Of a DNA stretch of 64,000 nucleotides, positions 1-9,347 are shown piece by piece. Below the pieces are notes generated by a model that saw nothing but the letters and a program-made list of their open reading frames with translations, did no database searches and was not told the origin of the DNA. How positions within the stretch are numbered: the first letter of the stretch is position 1; each line of letters begins with the position of its first letter. Source of the stretch: Diacronema lutheri (taxonomy: Eukaryota > Haptophyta > Pavlovophyceae > Pavlovales > Pavlovaceae); the NCBI GenBank assembly GCA_019448385.1, contig JAGTXO010000058.1:153337-217336 (forward strand), given 5' to 3'. Both the position numbers and the translations under genes were made by a program.

Positions 1-242
1 GCGGCGCGGGAAAACGGCAGCGGGCAACTCCTGTCGCTGCGCGCGCCGCGCGAAGCCCGCGCGCCGCATGCGCGCACCTGCGACGATTGGATCATGCCGT
101 CGATGAGGAGCGTGCGGCCAAACGGGGCGAGGTCGACAATGTCGACGGTCTGGAAGGGTGAGGAGCCCGAATGGAGGATCTTGTCGATGCGGTAGACGGC
201 GCGGAAGCCCACCTCCAGCTCCTCCTCAATCTGTTTGGACAT
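1..242 (-). CDS. Spermidine synthase family, first exon (partial)
   Basis: Exon 1 runs from the ATG at 242 down to 78 and is followed by a GT donor at 77-76 (CAG|GTGCGC). The rest of the gene lies left of the window. The 55 residues contain ILHSGSSPFQTVDIVDL and GRTLLIDGMIQSSQ, the N-terminal beta-strand domain of spermidine/thermospermine synthases just before the DE-F-YHE region. These aminopropyltransferases use decarboxylated S-adenosylmethionine to make polyamines in the cytosol. Which polyamine is made cannot be told from this exon. The start lies 145 bp from that of the divergent coiled-coil gene, so a shared promoter is likely. The family call is firm; the subtype is open. Confidence 0.85.
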   Translation of the reverse strand, partial: MSKQIEEELEVGFRAVYRIDKILHSGSSPFQTVDIVDLAPFGRTLLIDGMIQSSQVRACGARASRGARSDRSCPLPFSRA

Positions 243-387
243 GGCGCGCCCGGTGGCGGTGGTGTACGGGCGGCGGCCGCGCGATGTCGGGAGGCGACTT
301 GCCGACTTGGAAGGGGGCCACGCGGCTCGACTTCACCCTCACGAGTTCTTTTGGCGCCGCTTCATTTCAAACGCGCGTTTGAAAACA
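243..387. promoter_or_regulatory. Divergent intergenic promoter region
   Basis: This 145 bp separates the start codons of the spermidine synthase (-) and the coiled-coil gene (+). It is less GC-rich near 340-387 (an AAACGCGCGTTT palindrome at 369-380) than the flanking coding DNA. Bidirectional promoter function is inferred from layout alone. Confidence 0.45.
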
Positions 388-2965
388 ATGTCGATGTCGT
401 TCTTCGGCAGGAGGCCGAAGGCCGAGGGGAAGGTGCCGGCGCCAACGCCGGCGGCAAGGCCGTCGGCCGAGCGCGCGGGCATGGCGCAGCAGCGCAGCTC
501 GACGCTCTCCGGCGCCGCGTCCACGACTGGAGGCGCCTCCACCCGCTCCGACCGCTCCGACGCGACGGCGGACGCGCTCACGCCGACGTCGTCGCGCCCA
601 CAGACGGGCGTGCGAGAGGCAAGCGCGAGCGCAGAGGCGCGCCAGCCGCGCGATGCCGCGCCACTCAACAGCACCGCCGCGCCCGCGCGCCGCGTGCCGG
701 TCGAGCGCGTGCCCGTGGCGGGCGCGCGGCGCGTTGCGTCGAGCGCGACGGGCATGCCGGCCGCAACCGACCACGCGCGCTCGTCCGCCAGCACCGCCGC
801 GGCGCACGTGTCGCCGGCGGGCACGAGCGCAGATGCGGGTGCGGGCGGCGTGGCCGAGGTGCGCGGGCTGCGCGAGGCGCTCGCGCGCGCCGAGGCGGAC
901 GCGGCGGCCGCTCGCGCGGAGCTGGCCACGCGCGACGCGTCGCTCCGCGCGCTGCGCGACGCGGCCGACGCGGATGCGGCGCGCGTGGACGGCGCACGCG
1001 CGCGCATGGCGGCCATGCTGAAGGAGCAGCAGGAGCAGATCAGGATGGCGGACTTTTCAACGGCGGTAGCGCGCACGCGCGCGGCGCTGCACCGGCGCTC
1101 GTCGGAGGAACTCGGCGGCGCGATTCGCCGGTGGGCCGGCGCGGCGCGCGCGGCGGCGCTCGTCGCGGAGCTCGCGGAGAGGACGGCGCCCGCGGTGACG
1201 TACGCGCTGCCCGTGCACGCCGCCGCCCGTGGTGCGGCGGGAGGGTGGGGAGCGGGGAAAGACGATGGTGGCGGATGGGGGGCGGGGAATGAGGATGGCG
1301 GCGGGTGGGGAGCGGGGAAAGACGATGGCGGCGGATGGGGGGCGGGGAAAGAGGATGGTGGCGGATGGGGGGCGGGGAATGAGGATGGCGGCGGCGGAGC
1401 GAGCGGCACTGCGTTGAGCGCGGCGCTGAGCTTCGGCGTCGCCTTCGGCTCGGCGCTCGAGATCGTCTCCGTCCGGCTGGGCGGCGCGCGTCTGCTCATG
1501 CGCGCGCGCGACGGCCGCGGCCGCGCAGCGTCCGACTGGAGCGTCGCCTTTGACCCGGCGCTCTTTTTTAATGTGGCGCACGGCGCGGCGCTGCCCGCGA
1601 CCGCGCCGCTCCTCCCCGGCGCCGGCCCGCCCGGCGCCGAGCAGCGGTACGAGTTCGCCGCCGTCGCCGCGCATGGCAAGGCCGCGCCGGGCGAAGCGGC
1701 GCTCACCGCCCATGCCGCGCCGGCGGCCCGGGGGCGGCGGGCGAGCGGCGGTCGGCCGGCCTCGGCGAGCGCGGGGCGGGCCAAGGGCGCGAACGGCCGC
1801 GCGCTGGCCACCGCCGCCGCGTCGCCCGACCTCGTCGTCACCTTTCGCGTGTGGCACGGCGTCGAGCCACCGCCCGGCGCGCGCCGTCCGGCGGGCGCGT
1901 CGGTCGCCATTGCTCCGGTTGCACCGGACACTTTTTGGAGCGCGGCGAGCGATGGCGGTGGCGGTGGCGATGGTGGTGGTGGTGGTGCAGGCGTGAGTGG
2001 CGCGAGCTCGCGTGCGCCCATCCTCGCCTCGCCGCGCGCGTCGCGGCCGCGCGCGCCGGCGAGCGGAGGCGCGGCAGGCGGCGTGCGCACGGGGAGTCCG
2101 GCGCGAAGTCCGGCGCGAAGGCGCTCGCCCGCGCGCGCGGCCGGCGGCGGCGGTTCGGCCACGGCGAGCAGGGCGCGCGCCGTGACGCCGCCACCGCCGC
2201 CCGCCTCCGCGAGCGCCGCGGCGCAGCCGCCGACGGCCCGCCCGCCCGTCGTGGCGGGCGCGGCGGTTGGCTCAACTGGCTCAACCGTCGGCGAGCGAAA
2301 CTTCGCATGGTCGGGCGGCCGGGGTGCGTGCGCTCAGCCACGCGCGCGCACGCCGCCGCGCGAGCGCGGCGGCGTGGCGCGCACGCACGCGGCTCGGGTG
2401 CGCGCGCTTGTCACCGCCCGCGCGAACGCCCGTCTCTGCCCATCGCTCGGTAGGAGGCGTTGTGCTCGCGCCGCAGCCGTTACGAGCAAAACCTGCCGCC
2501 GCCCTGCCCGGCTCGAGCGCGCGCGTTGGGCCCGCGAGCGGCGGCGGCGTCGGCGTCGGCCTCGCTGGCGGCGAGGACGGCGCGGGGGGCGCAATGTCGC
2601 CGGACGACGCAGCGCTCGCCGCTGCGTTCGTCACGTACGCGTCGAGCTCGGCCGTTCGCGGGCGGATCGGCGCGCGCGCGCTGCGCGGAGCGCTGCATGC
2701 GGCAGGGCTGCAGCTGCACGCGCCGGGCGCGCAGCGGCTCATCGCCGAGGTGCGCGCCGCCGCGCGCGAGCGCGCGCGCACGCGCGCGGAGAAAGGCTGC
2801 CGCACGGCCGCTGCGCGATGGCGAGCGCGCGCGTTGTGCGCGCATTGCGGCAAAGTGCCAGGCCAGCACGGCCTGCGCTGGAGAGCACAGCGCCGCGCGC
2901 GCGCGCGTCCTGTGCGCGGGAGAGGCTTGAGGGCGGGCGCAGGGCGGACGTGGGAGAGGCGATGA
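388..2965 (+). CDS. Coiled-coil, Gly-repeat protein, possible C-terminal EF-hand-like helix pair
   Basis: Two exons, 388-2323 and 2454-2965, joined by a 130-bp GTGCGT...TAG intron. The donor leaves one base and the acceptor restores a GGA codon, giving 815 residues. The start is MSMSFFGRRPK; an earlier in-frame ATG at 235 overlaps the divergent gene. Residues about 155-235 form an Ala/Arg/Glu coiled coil (VRGLREALARAEADAAAARA). An imperfect tandem of GGGWGAGKDD units follows (about 1242-1395). A beta-rich segment (LEIVSVRLGGARLLMRARDG) and Pro/Ala/Gly linkers come next. After the intron, MSPDDAALAAAFVTYASSSA plus GARALRGALHAAGLQL resembles an EF-hand-like region without obvious calcium ligands. 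The Arg-rich last 60 residues may hide another intron. Function unknown. Confidence 0.6.
1242..1395 (+). repeat. In-frame minisatellite (GGGWGAG[K/N][D/E]D)
   Basis: About five imperfect copies of a roughly 30-bp unit (gatggcggcggatggggggcg) encode Trp-Gly decapeptides. The variants gaaagac/gaatgag alternate between copies, as expected from unequal exchange. Confidence 0.85.
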
Positions 2966-3249
2966 CCTGAATACGAAAATCCCCCTGGTTGCGACGCGCG
3001 CGCGTATAGGAGGAGTCGGGGCTGGGGCTTGGCGCGACCCTCGACTTTGCCGCCTTCTCGCGCATCGCGCGCCGCCTACGCGCGGCAAATGCTTGACCTC
3101 GCGACGGCGCAGCAGTGCCGATCCGCCGGATCCGGCACCCAGGCTCCAGCGACCAGCATGGCGGGCCCTTAACGGGGGCATGAAACTCGGAAAGTGCAAC
3201 GACAATAATAATTCGAAATCGGCAGGCGGATTTTCGTATTCAGGTCATC
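2961..3249. repeat. 22-bp perfect inverted repeat pair with 245-bp loop
   Basis: The sequence at 2961-2982 (gatgacctgaatacgaaaat plus cc) recurs as its exact reverse complement at 3228-3249. The left arm covers the stop codon of the upstream gene. The region between has no convincing ORF; aagtgcaacga occurs at 3191 and again just outside the right arm at 3254. No target-site duplication is visible. It could be a small inverted-repeat element or an inversion scar. Confidence 0.8.
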
Positions 3250-3487
3250 CGGCAAGTGCAACGAGAATCTTTGAAGCGGTTCGTAGCGATTCGCGGGGTA
3301 CGGTCACAGCCCGTCGCGCCCGGCGCCAACCTCGGAGCGACGCGCGTGGAGAACCCCGCGCCCGCTCAAGCAACGCGCTCTACGTCCAGCCTGCGCTGCT
3401 CGCGGCAATCCAGCAGGCCGGCTCGTACTCGCACCGCGAGCCACAGCAGCCACACGCCGCGCGCGCACACTCGGACGCGTCTACGCG
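3250..3487. other. Intergenic, 5' flank of the next gene
   Basis: No gene signal that I trust. Short ORFs here are Arg/Ser/Pro-rich, as expected from GC-rich random frames. Confidence 0.4.
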
Positions 3488-4447
3488 ATGTCGACGCTCG
3501 ATTCGCCGGGCGCATGCACGCCGTACTGCGCGCTCGCGACCACTGGCGAGACGATCACACTAGCGTCGACGCCTGTTGAGCAGAGCGTGGGCGCTCGCGC
3601 CGAGCACGGCGCCCTCACCGGCGGCGACGGCGATGGCGGCGCGGCACAGGCCGGCGCGACGGCCGCGCACGCGTCCGCGCACAGCTTTGAGCGCCCGCTC
3701 GAGCGCGAGGAGCTCAACGCTTTCTGGGCGGCGGCGAGCGTCTGCTTGCCCGGCGGTCCCGCCGGCTATGGCGGCGCGCTGATGCACACGCCCCTGTGGG
3801 AGGTGCCGACGGGCGCGCTCGTGTCGATGCCGGCGGTCGGGGGCGGCGCGTTCGCGCTTCCGCCCGTCTTCGGCGCGGCACCGCCGTACGCGCCCGTCGG
3901 CGGTGGCGCGCAGCCGCCGTATGCGCATCCGTCGCCTCGGGCTGCGCCCGCGGGTCGCGTCCGCCGCTCGCATGGCATTCGCAAGAGCCGGCCGGAGGAC
4001 CGGAGGCCGCCCGCCGTGCCCGCCGCTGGCGGCAACGCCTACGATGGCGGCGGCCGCTGGGTGGACGGCGCGGACGGTGGCGCTGGTGGCGGTGTCAAGG
4101 GTTGCGACGGGACGCCACCGCACGCGTACGCGCCGCCATGGGGCGCGCACGTGGCGCACGGCGGCTTCGACGCGCGGCCGTGCAAGCCGGACCACGCGAA
4201 GCCGGACCATGCGAAGCCGGACCACGCGAAGCCGGACCACGCGAAGCCGGACCACGCGCACGCACTGCACTCGCCGCACGCGCCGCCGCTGCCGCACTTC
4301 CACTCGTCCGAGACGATCGCGCCCGAGGACGCGCTGGACGACCTGTTCGCCGACGCGGACTCGCTCGCTGACGGCCTGCTCGACGCCGCCGGCCTCACCG
4401 ACCTGGAGATGCGACAGTTGCTTGCGGACGGTGTGCTCTACGGTTGA
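3488..4447 (+). CDS. Acidic low-complexity protein with (KPDHA)n repeats
   Basis: A single 319-residue ORF from ATG at 3488 to TGA at 4447. The N-terminal half is Ala/Gly/Pro-rich with a helix ERPLEREELNAFWAAASV (about 60-80). A basic patch RRSHGIRKSRPEDRR (about 160-175) could be a localisation signal. Five tandem KPDHA pentapeptides follow (4189-4258). The acidic, Leu-rich tail APEDALDDLFADADSLADGLL resembles an activation-type or interaction helix. I do not recognise a family. Codon usage (strong G/C at third positions) matches genuine genes here, and the end of the ORF is structured rather than Arg-rich, which favours a real gene. A transcriptional role is speculation. Confidence 0.55.
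   Translation: MSTLDSPGACTPYCALATTGETITLASTPVEQSVGARAEHGALTGGDGDGGAAQAGATAAHASAHSFERPLEREELNAFWAAASVCLPGGPAGYGGALMHTPLWEVPTGALVSMPAVGGGAFALPPVFGAAPPYAPVGGGAQPPYAHPSPRAAPAGRVRRSHGIRKSRPEDRRPPAVPAAGGNAYDGGGRWVDGADGGAGGGVKGCDGTPPHAYAPPWGAHVAHGGFDARPCKPDHAKPDHAKPDHAKPDHAKPDHAHALHSPHAPPLPHFHSSETIAPEDALDDLFADADSLADGLLDAAGLTDLEMRQLLADGVLYG
4189..4258 (+). repeat. 15-bp tandem repeat encoding KPDHA
   Basis: Five near-identical copies of aagccggaccacgcg, differing only by one c/t change, lie in frame in the acidic low-complexity gene. Confidence 0.9.
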
Positions 4448-4647
4448 TCCGCGGCGGGCGCGGCGGGCGGTTGCTCGTCGGACAGGGACGAGCCTGTTGG
4501 CTGTTTGCTGTTCACTGTGGCAACTCGCGGTGCTTGACGACGAATGAAAAGAATGCAAGGCTTTTTCTCCAGCCTCGCCGCGCGAGCGGCAGGTGCACGA
4601 CCTGCACAGCGCTCGCCGATTGATAAGAGTCATCGCCCCCGGGGGGG

Positions 4648-5430
4648 TCAAAGGAGCGGCAAAAAGGCGTTGGACCAGAACGTCACGTGCCGGCGCGCGT
4701 GGTCGACCGAAACGTAGGCAAAGTTGTGCGGCGACGCGCGCGGCCAGAGGTCACCGCCCGCGGCGGCCTCGAGTGCGTCGACACGGTAAGTCCACGAGCT
4801 CACCTCGAGCTGCCCCTGCGCGCTCTTGTGCACGCGCACCAGGTCGCGGTACGCCGACTTGACCGAGTCGAGCACAGCGTTGATCGAGTCGTCGTACTGG
4901 CACAGCCCGCCGCCGACCGCGAGGTGGCGCAAAATGCGGAAAAGGAGCTCGTCGCGCTCGGCGACCGAGAATAGGGCGTACTCGTCGCTCCCCTCATCGA
5001 GCAGCGCGAGCCGCAGCCGATCCGACGCGAGCACACCGTCGGCGAGCGGCGTGTCAAAGCACTTCGCGACGTCGCCCGTCTCGCGCCGCGCGACGCCCGC
5101 CTCGAAGAGGCGATCGAAGAGGTCCATGCGAACGCGCGTGGCGGGAACCTGCGCCATGCGCACCGCTGTGACAGGCGCGGGCAGCGTGCCCCACCGCCCG
5201 CGCCCGGTGCAGACAGGCAGCGCCGCGCGCACGCGCGCGTCGTTGAAGAAGTCCGTGACAAAATGCTCCACGTCCGCGCGGCCGAGCTGCCGGTCGTAGC
5301 GGAAGGTGGCGAGCACCATCGAGTCAATCAGGTCCCACTTCTTGAGCCGCTCCGCGCGCTCGCCCGGCGCGCGCAGCCCGTACGCCACGCCGTCGACCGG
5401 GTGGAAGGCGAACGGCTCACGATGCGCCAT
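4648..5430 (-). CDS. CFAP300: CFAP300 (C11orf70) axonemal dynein assembly factor
   Basis: An intronless 260-residue gene, ATG at 5430 and TGA at 4648, close to the animal protein's length (about 267). Family landmarks lie in order along the whole length: an N-terminal ERLKKWDLIDSMVLATFRYD block (compare RLRQWSMLGRIKAQAFGFD in humans), DFFNDARVRAALP, FDRLFEAGVARRETGDVAKC, RDELLFRILRHLAVGGGLCQ, then YRDLVRVHKSAQGQLEVSSW, and the end FAYVSVDHARRHVTFW. CFAP300 is a cytoplasmic factor needed to assemble outer and inner dynein arms; loss causes primary ciliary dyskinesia in humans. Its presence implies a motile cilium or flagellum in this alga. It lies in tandem with the SPX gene upstream (263 bp apart). 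Identification is firm. Confidence 0.93.
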   Translation of the reverse strand: MAHREPFAFHPVDGVAYGLRAPGERAERLKKWDLIDSMVLATFRYDRQLGRADVEHFVTDFFNDARVRAALPVCTGRGRWGTLPAPVTAVRMAQVPATRVRMDLFDRLFEAGVARRETGDVAKCFDTPLADGVLASDRLRLALLDEGSDEYALFSVAERDELLFRILRHLAVGGGLCQYDDSINAVLDSVKSAYRDLVRVHKSAQGQLEVSSWTYRVDALEAAAGGDLWPRASPHNFAYVSVDHARRHVTFWSNAFLPLL

Positions 5431-5692
5431 CGTGCGACGGAACGGTCAACCGCCGAGAAGGAATTCCGGACGGACGCACGGGAGCGACGCGCAGCACGTG
5501 GACGAGGGCTGAGCGCTGTGCATCTCGAACAGATGGTTGGAGGAGCTGGTCGAAGTGTCGTCCCTTCGATCAGCGCTTTGTGGGTCTGCCGTCCGAAATA
5601 CGGCGGCGTGCGACCATCAATCTGTCACTAGCTCATTGCCAGTGCCACACTGACTGGCGGTGCGCGCGCGCGCCGCTTCCCGGCCACTCCAG

Positions 5693-8600
5693 TCAGCGCA
5701 CGGCGATGCGCTGCGCAGAGGCCACCGCTGCACCCGCCGGCAAGCCCGCGCCAATGGCAGCTGCGCCAATTTCCACGCGCATCGCGTCGTGCGCGCGGCG
5801 CGCGCCGTCGACAGCGCCGGCGTGGCGCGCAGAGAAGCCGTCACTGGCGCCGGCGGGCGCCGTTGACTGGCGCTCGTCCGAGCACTGGCAGCTGAAGGCG
5901 AGGCCTGCCTCCGCGCCTCGCGCGCCGCTGTCGTCGCCATCGTCCACAACGCACGGCGTGAACGCGCGCACCGCCGCCCGCGCCGCCGCGCGCGCGCGCG
6001 CGCCGATCTTCGCGCCGGCGGAGCCGCCCGTCGGCACGCCCAGCCCACCAGCCGTTATGGCGCGAAACGAACCGCTCGGCGAGGAGCAATGGCTGCCGGA
6101 CCTGCCGTACGCGCGCGCGCCCAGGACGGCGCGCGCACCTACGTCACGCGCGCGCGCGCCACATCGCGGCACGTCGTCGTCGCCGATGGCCGCGTCCCAC
6201 TCGCGCGGGTGCGAGGCGGCGAGGGCGCGCGCCTCGGCGAAGATGGCGGCGGGTTGGTATTTGTCCGCGCCTTGCGCTGCGTGGGGCACGCGCGCCGGCG
6301 CGCGGCGCGCGGCGCGTGGGCGCGTGGGCGCGACGCGCGGTGCGCCGCGCGTGCGTTGCGAAGAGGGCGCGCGCCGCGTGGTGCGCACCGCCCAGCCCGG
6401 TCAGCGCGCGCGCCGCGTGCACGCGCTGCGTGCACACACCGTTGAGCAGCTGGTGGAGCTCGGCGCCGATCGACTCGGAGAGCGCTTCGTCGGCGAAGCC
6501 GAGCAACAGGCCAGCGCCGCCTTTGCCCGACCAGCCGTCGCCTTCCAGGCTTCTCGCGCACCCGCCCGCGTCCGCGCCGTCGGCCTCGCAGGCGCCATCT
6601 TCGCCGCCATCCTCGCCGCCATCGTGACCGCCATCGTGGCTGTCCCAGTCCTCCGGATGCAGCGAGAGCGATGGCGCCCGGCTGCCCCGCCCCACCCAGA
6701 AGACTGGGTCGGCGCAGCCGTCGCGACTGGGTGGCGAGCCGCCGCCGTCGGCGGCTGCTGCGCAGTGCGAAAGCGCGCGCGCGTTACCGCTCGTGCGCTC
6801 GGCCGCGGGCAGCGATGGCGCCACGGGAGACGGCACGCGCGCACACGGCGGCGCGGACGGCGGTGACGACGGGCGCGTGTTGGCCGCGCTGTCCGTCGAC
6901 GCGAGCGCGGCGGCGAGCGCGCCGAGTCCGCTGCCATGCTTCGCGCCAGACTTGCCGCCGCCACCGACGCCGGCGCCGCCAAACGCCGCGTCCGCGTGCG
7001 GCACGGACACCGCGCAGACGGCGGGGAGCTGGTGCGCGTGCGCCCACGCGCTCGCGTTCGCGCGCGCACCGCGCTCGCCGTCTGCATCCCAGCCGATGCG
7101 CGCGCCGTCGCGCTGCGCACCCGCGCCCGCGCCCGGATCCGGACCCGGACCCGTGCCCGCGCCCGGACCCGCGATCATGTTCAGCGCAAGGCTCTCAGCA
7201 CGCGCGCAGCGCGCGACGGCGGCGAACAGGCGCGAGCGGAGCAACGCGTGCACGAAGCGCGAAGACGTGAGCAGCCGCAGCGCGATCAAGCGTAACGGCA
7301 AGCGTAACGGCTGCGGCGACGGCTCGGCGGCCGGCGCGTCGTTCGGCTGCGGCGACGGCTCGGCGGCCGGCGCGAGCGCGGCGCGCGCCGCGCTGGGCTC
7401 GTCGACGCCGCCGTCGCCGTCGTCGGCCTCGTCGCCGTCGTCGCCGGCGAGAAGCTCGCTAACGCCGCGCAGCGCCTTGTCGTGCTTCTTGACGATCTTG
7501 AGCACGGCGACGAACTGCACGAGGCAGTAGGCGCGCAACGTGAGCGCCGACCGGTGCAGCGTCGCGCGCGCGCGCGCGTCCGCCGCCGCAGAGCCGGGCG
7601 GCGCGGGCGCGCGCGGCGAGCGGAGCGCGGGCGCGCGCACGGCGTGCGGCGACGTGTTCGCGCTCGTCGCGCGCGCGCCGCCGCTGCCGCGCCACACCGT
7701 CGCGTCGACGACGGGCGGCGGGCGCGCGTAACGCGCGCACGCCGGCGGCGTCGGCGCCGCGAGCGCCGCGCGCAGCGGCGGCGCGCGCGAGGTGGCGGCG
7801 GGCACGGCGTCGCGCGGGCGTGACGCGACGACGAACGACGCTGCCCGTGGCGGGCAGCCCAGCGGCACAGCCGCGCCCGCGCTCGGCCGCGGGCCGCCCG
7901 GCGCGCACTCGGCCGCCACCGCCGCGCCCGCGCCATCGCCGGCGGCCGCCGGGACGAAGCTCTCAAAGCAGAGACCACCGAGCGCGCGCGCGCGCGCGCT
8001 GATGCGCGCGCGCCCCTCCGCCGCGCCGAGCGACGTGCCGAAGGCCGAGTCCGACGCGCGCCGCGCGTCGAGGAGGCGCCCGCCGGCATGCGCGTCGTCG
8101 AGCGCGCGCGCGCCGTCTGCCGGCCGGGGCAGCGAGAAGCCAACGGTCGCGTCAGCGAAGGCGGCGGCGGACACGTCAGTATCCCACGCGTCGGTGTACC
8201 CGCCGTCCGACGCGCGCGCGCGCGCGCCGAGCGCCGGCGGTGGCGGGGCCGACGGGCCGGGCGGGTGCGGCGAAGTGAGCGCGCGCGCGCGTCGCTGGTG
8301 CGTGCCGCCTGCCGCCCCAGCGAGGGCCGAGGCGGCGGGCGGCGGGGCCGCGTAGTAGAAGGCGAGGGGAGGCGGGCTGCCGACCAGGCATGCCACGTCC
8401 ACGCCGCACGCGCTGCGGTCGTCGCCGCCGGCGCCATCGTCGCCGCGCGCGGGCGTCGTGCACGTGTGCTCGGCGCTCGGCGCGGGGGCCGGGGCGCGCG
8501 CATCGAACGCGCTGCCGTTCTCGTCGGCGGAGGTGCCGGGCGTGGAGTCGGCGTCGCCGAGCGCGAGGAGAGCGTCGACGATCGCTGCCTCCTGCTCGGC

Positions 8601-9166
8601 GAACGTCTCGTCGATCTCGGCGAGCATTGCCTGCAGCTCGTGGACGAACGCGGCGGACGTGGCGGGTTCGAGGTGCGGCGCGTGCGAGAGAAAGCGCTTG
8701 AAGCCCTTGTAGTCGACTGCGGGGCGCGGGCGAGGCGCGCGCGGGCAGACAAGTGGTCAGACGGCGAGGACGCGCGCGCCGCGCCAGACCGCGCGCGATC
8801 GTGACGGGCGGCGGCGGCGGCGGCGCGCGCGCGCGCGCGCACGCGCCGGCTGCTCACACGAGCGGCATGCGCGCCAGGGCGCGGCGCGGCGTTTGAATGA
8901 CGGCGCAAAAGCCACGCGTGTGCACGCGCACGTGCGTGCAAGGCGCGCGCGATCGCGCTCATCGCGCGCGCGCGTCCCGCGCGCCGCGCGCGCCGCACGC
9001 GCCGCGCGCCTCCGCGCGCCTCCGCGGGCGCCGCATGCGAGCGCCGTCAATGGCGCAATCGGGTCGGCGCGGTCGAGCGCGCGCGCGCGCGCGCGCGCGC
9101 CGCGAGGCAGCACACACCGGTCGGCCATTCGCCAAACGTCATCGCGGCGAGCTTGCCAAACTTCAT
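5693..9166 (-). CDS. SPX-domain protein with a large insertion splitting the SPX domain
   Basis: Three exons: 9118-9166, 6440-8716 and 5693-6276; introns of 401 and 163 bp, phases agreeing; 969 residues. Exon 1 encodes the SPX start MKFGKLAAMTFGEWPT and splices to VDYKGFKRFLS. Helix residues LQAMLAEIDETFAEQEAAIV complete the first half (to about residue 72). A low-complexity insert of about 325 residues follows. The second SPX half is at about 400-434: LTLRAYCLVQFVAVLKIVKK then HDK. The Lys cluster (KxxKKxxK) that binds inositol pyrophosphates in SPX domains is kept. The remaining 500 residues are low complexity with an acidic HDGGEDGG stretch. I see no EXS, VTC, RING or transporter domain. 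The role is probably phosphate or inositol-pyrophosphate sensing. The start is set by the invariant MKFGK. Confidence 0.85.
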
Positions 9167-9347
9167 GCCACCCGCTCGAGCGCGCGCGTTTGATTGTCTG
9201 CAGGGCGCGTGCCCGATCCTCACACCGGGTGCCCACGGATTTTCGCCGCCGGCGTTTCTCGACGGTCGCATAGCTACGTACGGTGGGTGTGACAGCGAGT
9301 ACACATTGCTTTGAATGGATTCGGCGGGAAATCAAGTCCGGGTCTCT

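Noticed and set aside
235-387. Earlier start codon (235) for the coiled-coil gene
   Set aside because: It would overlap the first codons of spermidine synthase on the other strand; ATG 388 begins a typical N terminus.
339-2162. 607-residue minus-strand frame opposite the coiled-coil gene
   Set aside because: Pro/Ala/Arg shadow of a GC-rich gene; no family motif, while the plus strand has a coiled coil and a phase-consistent intron.
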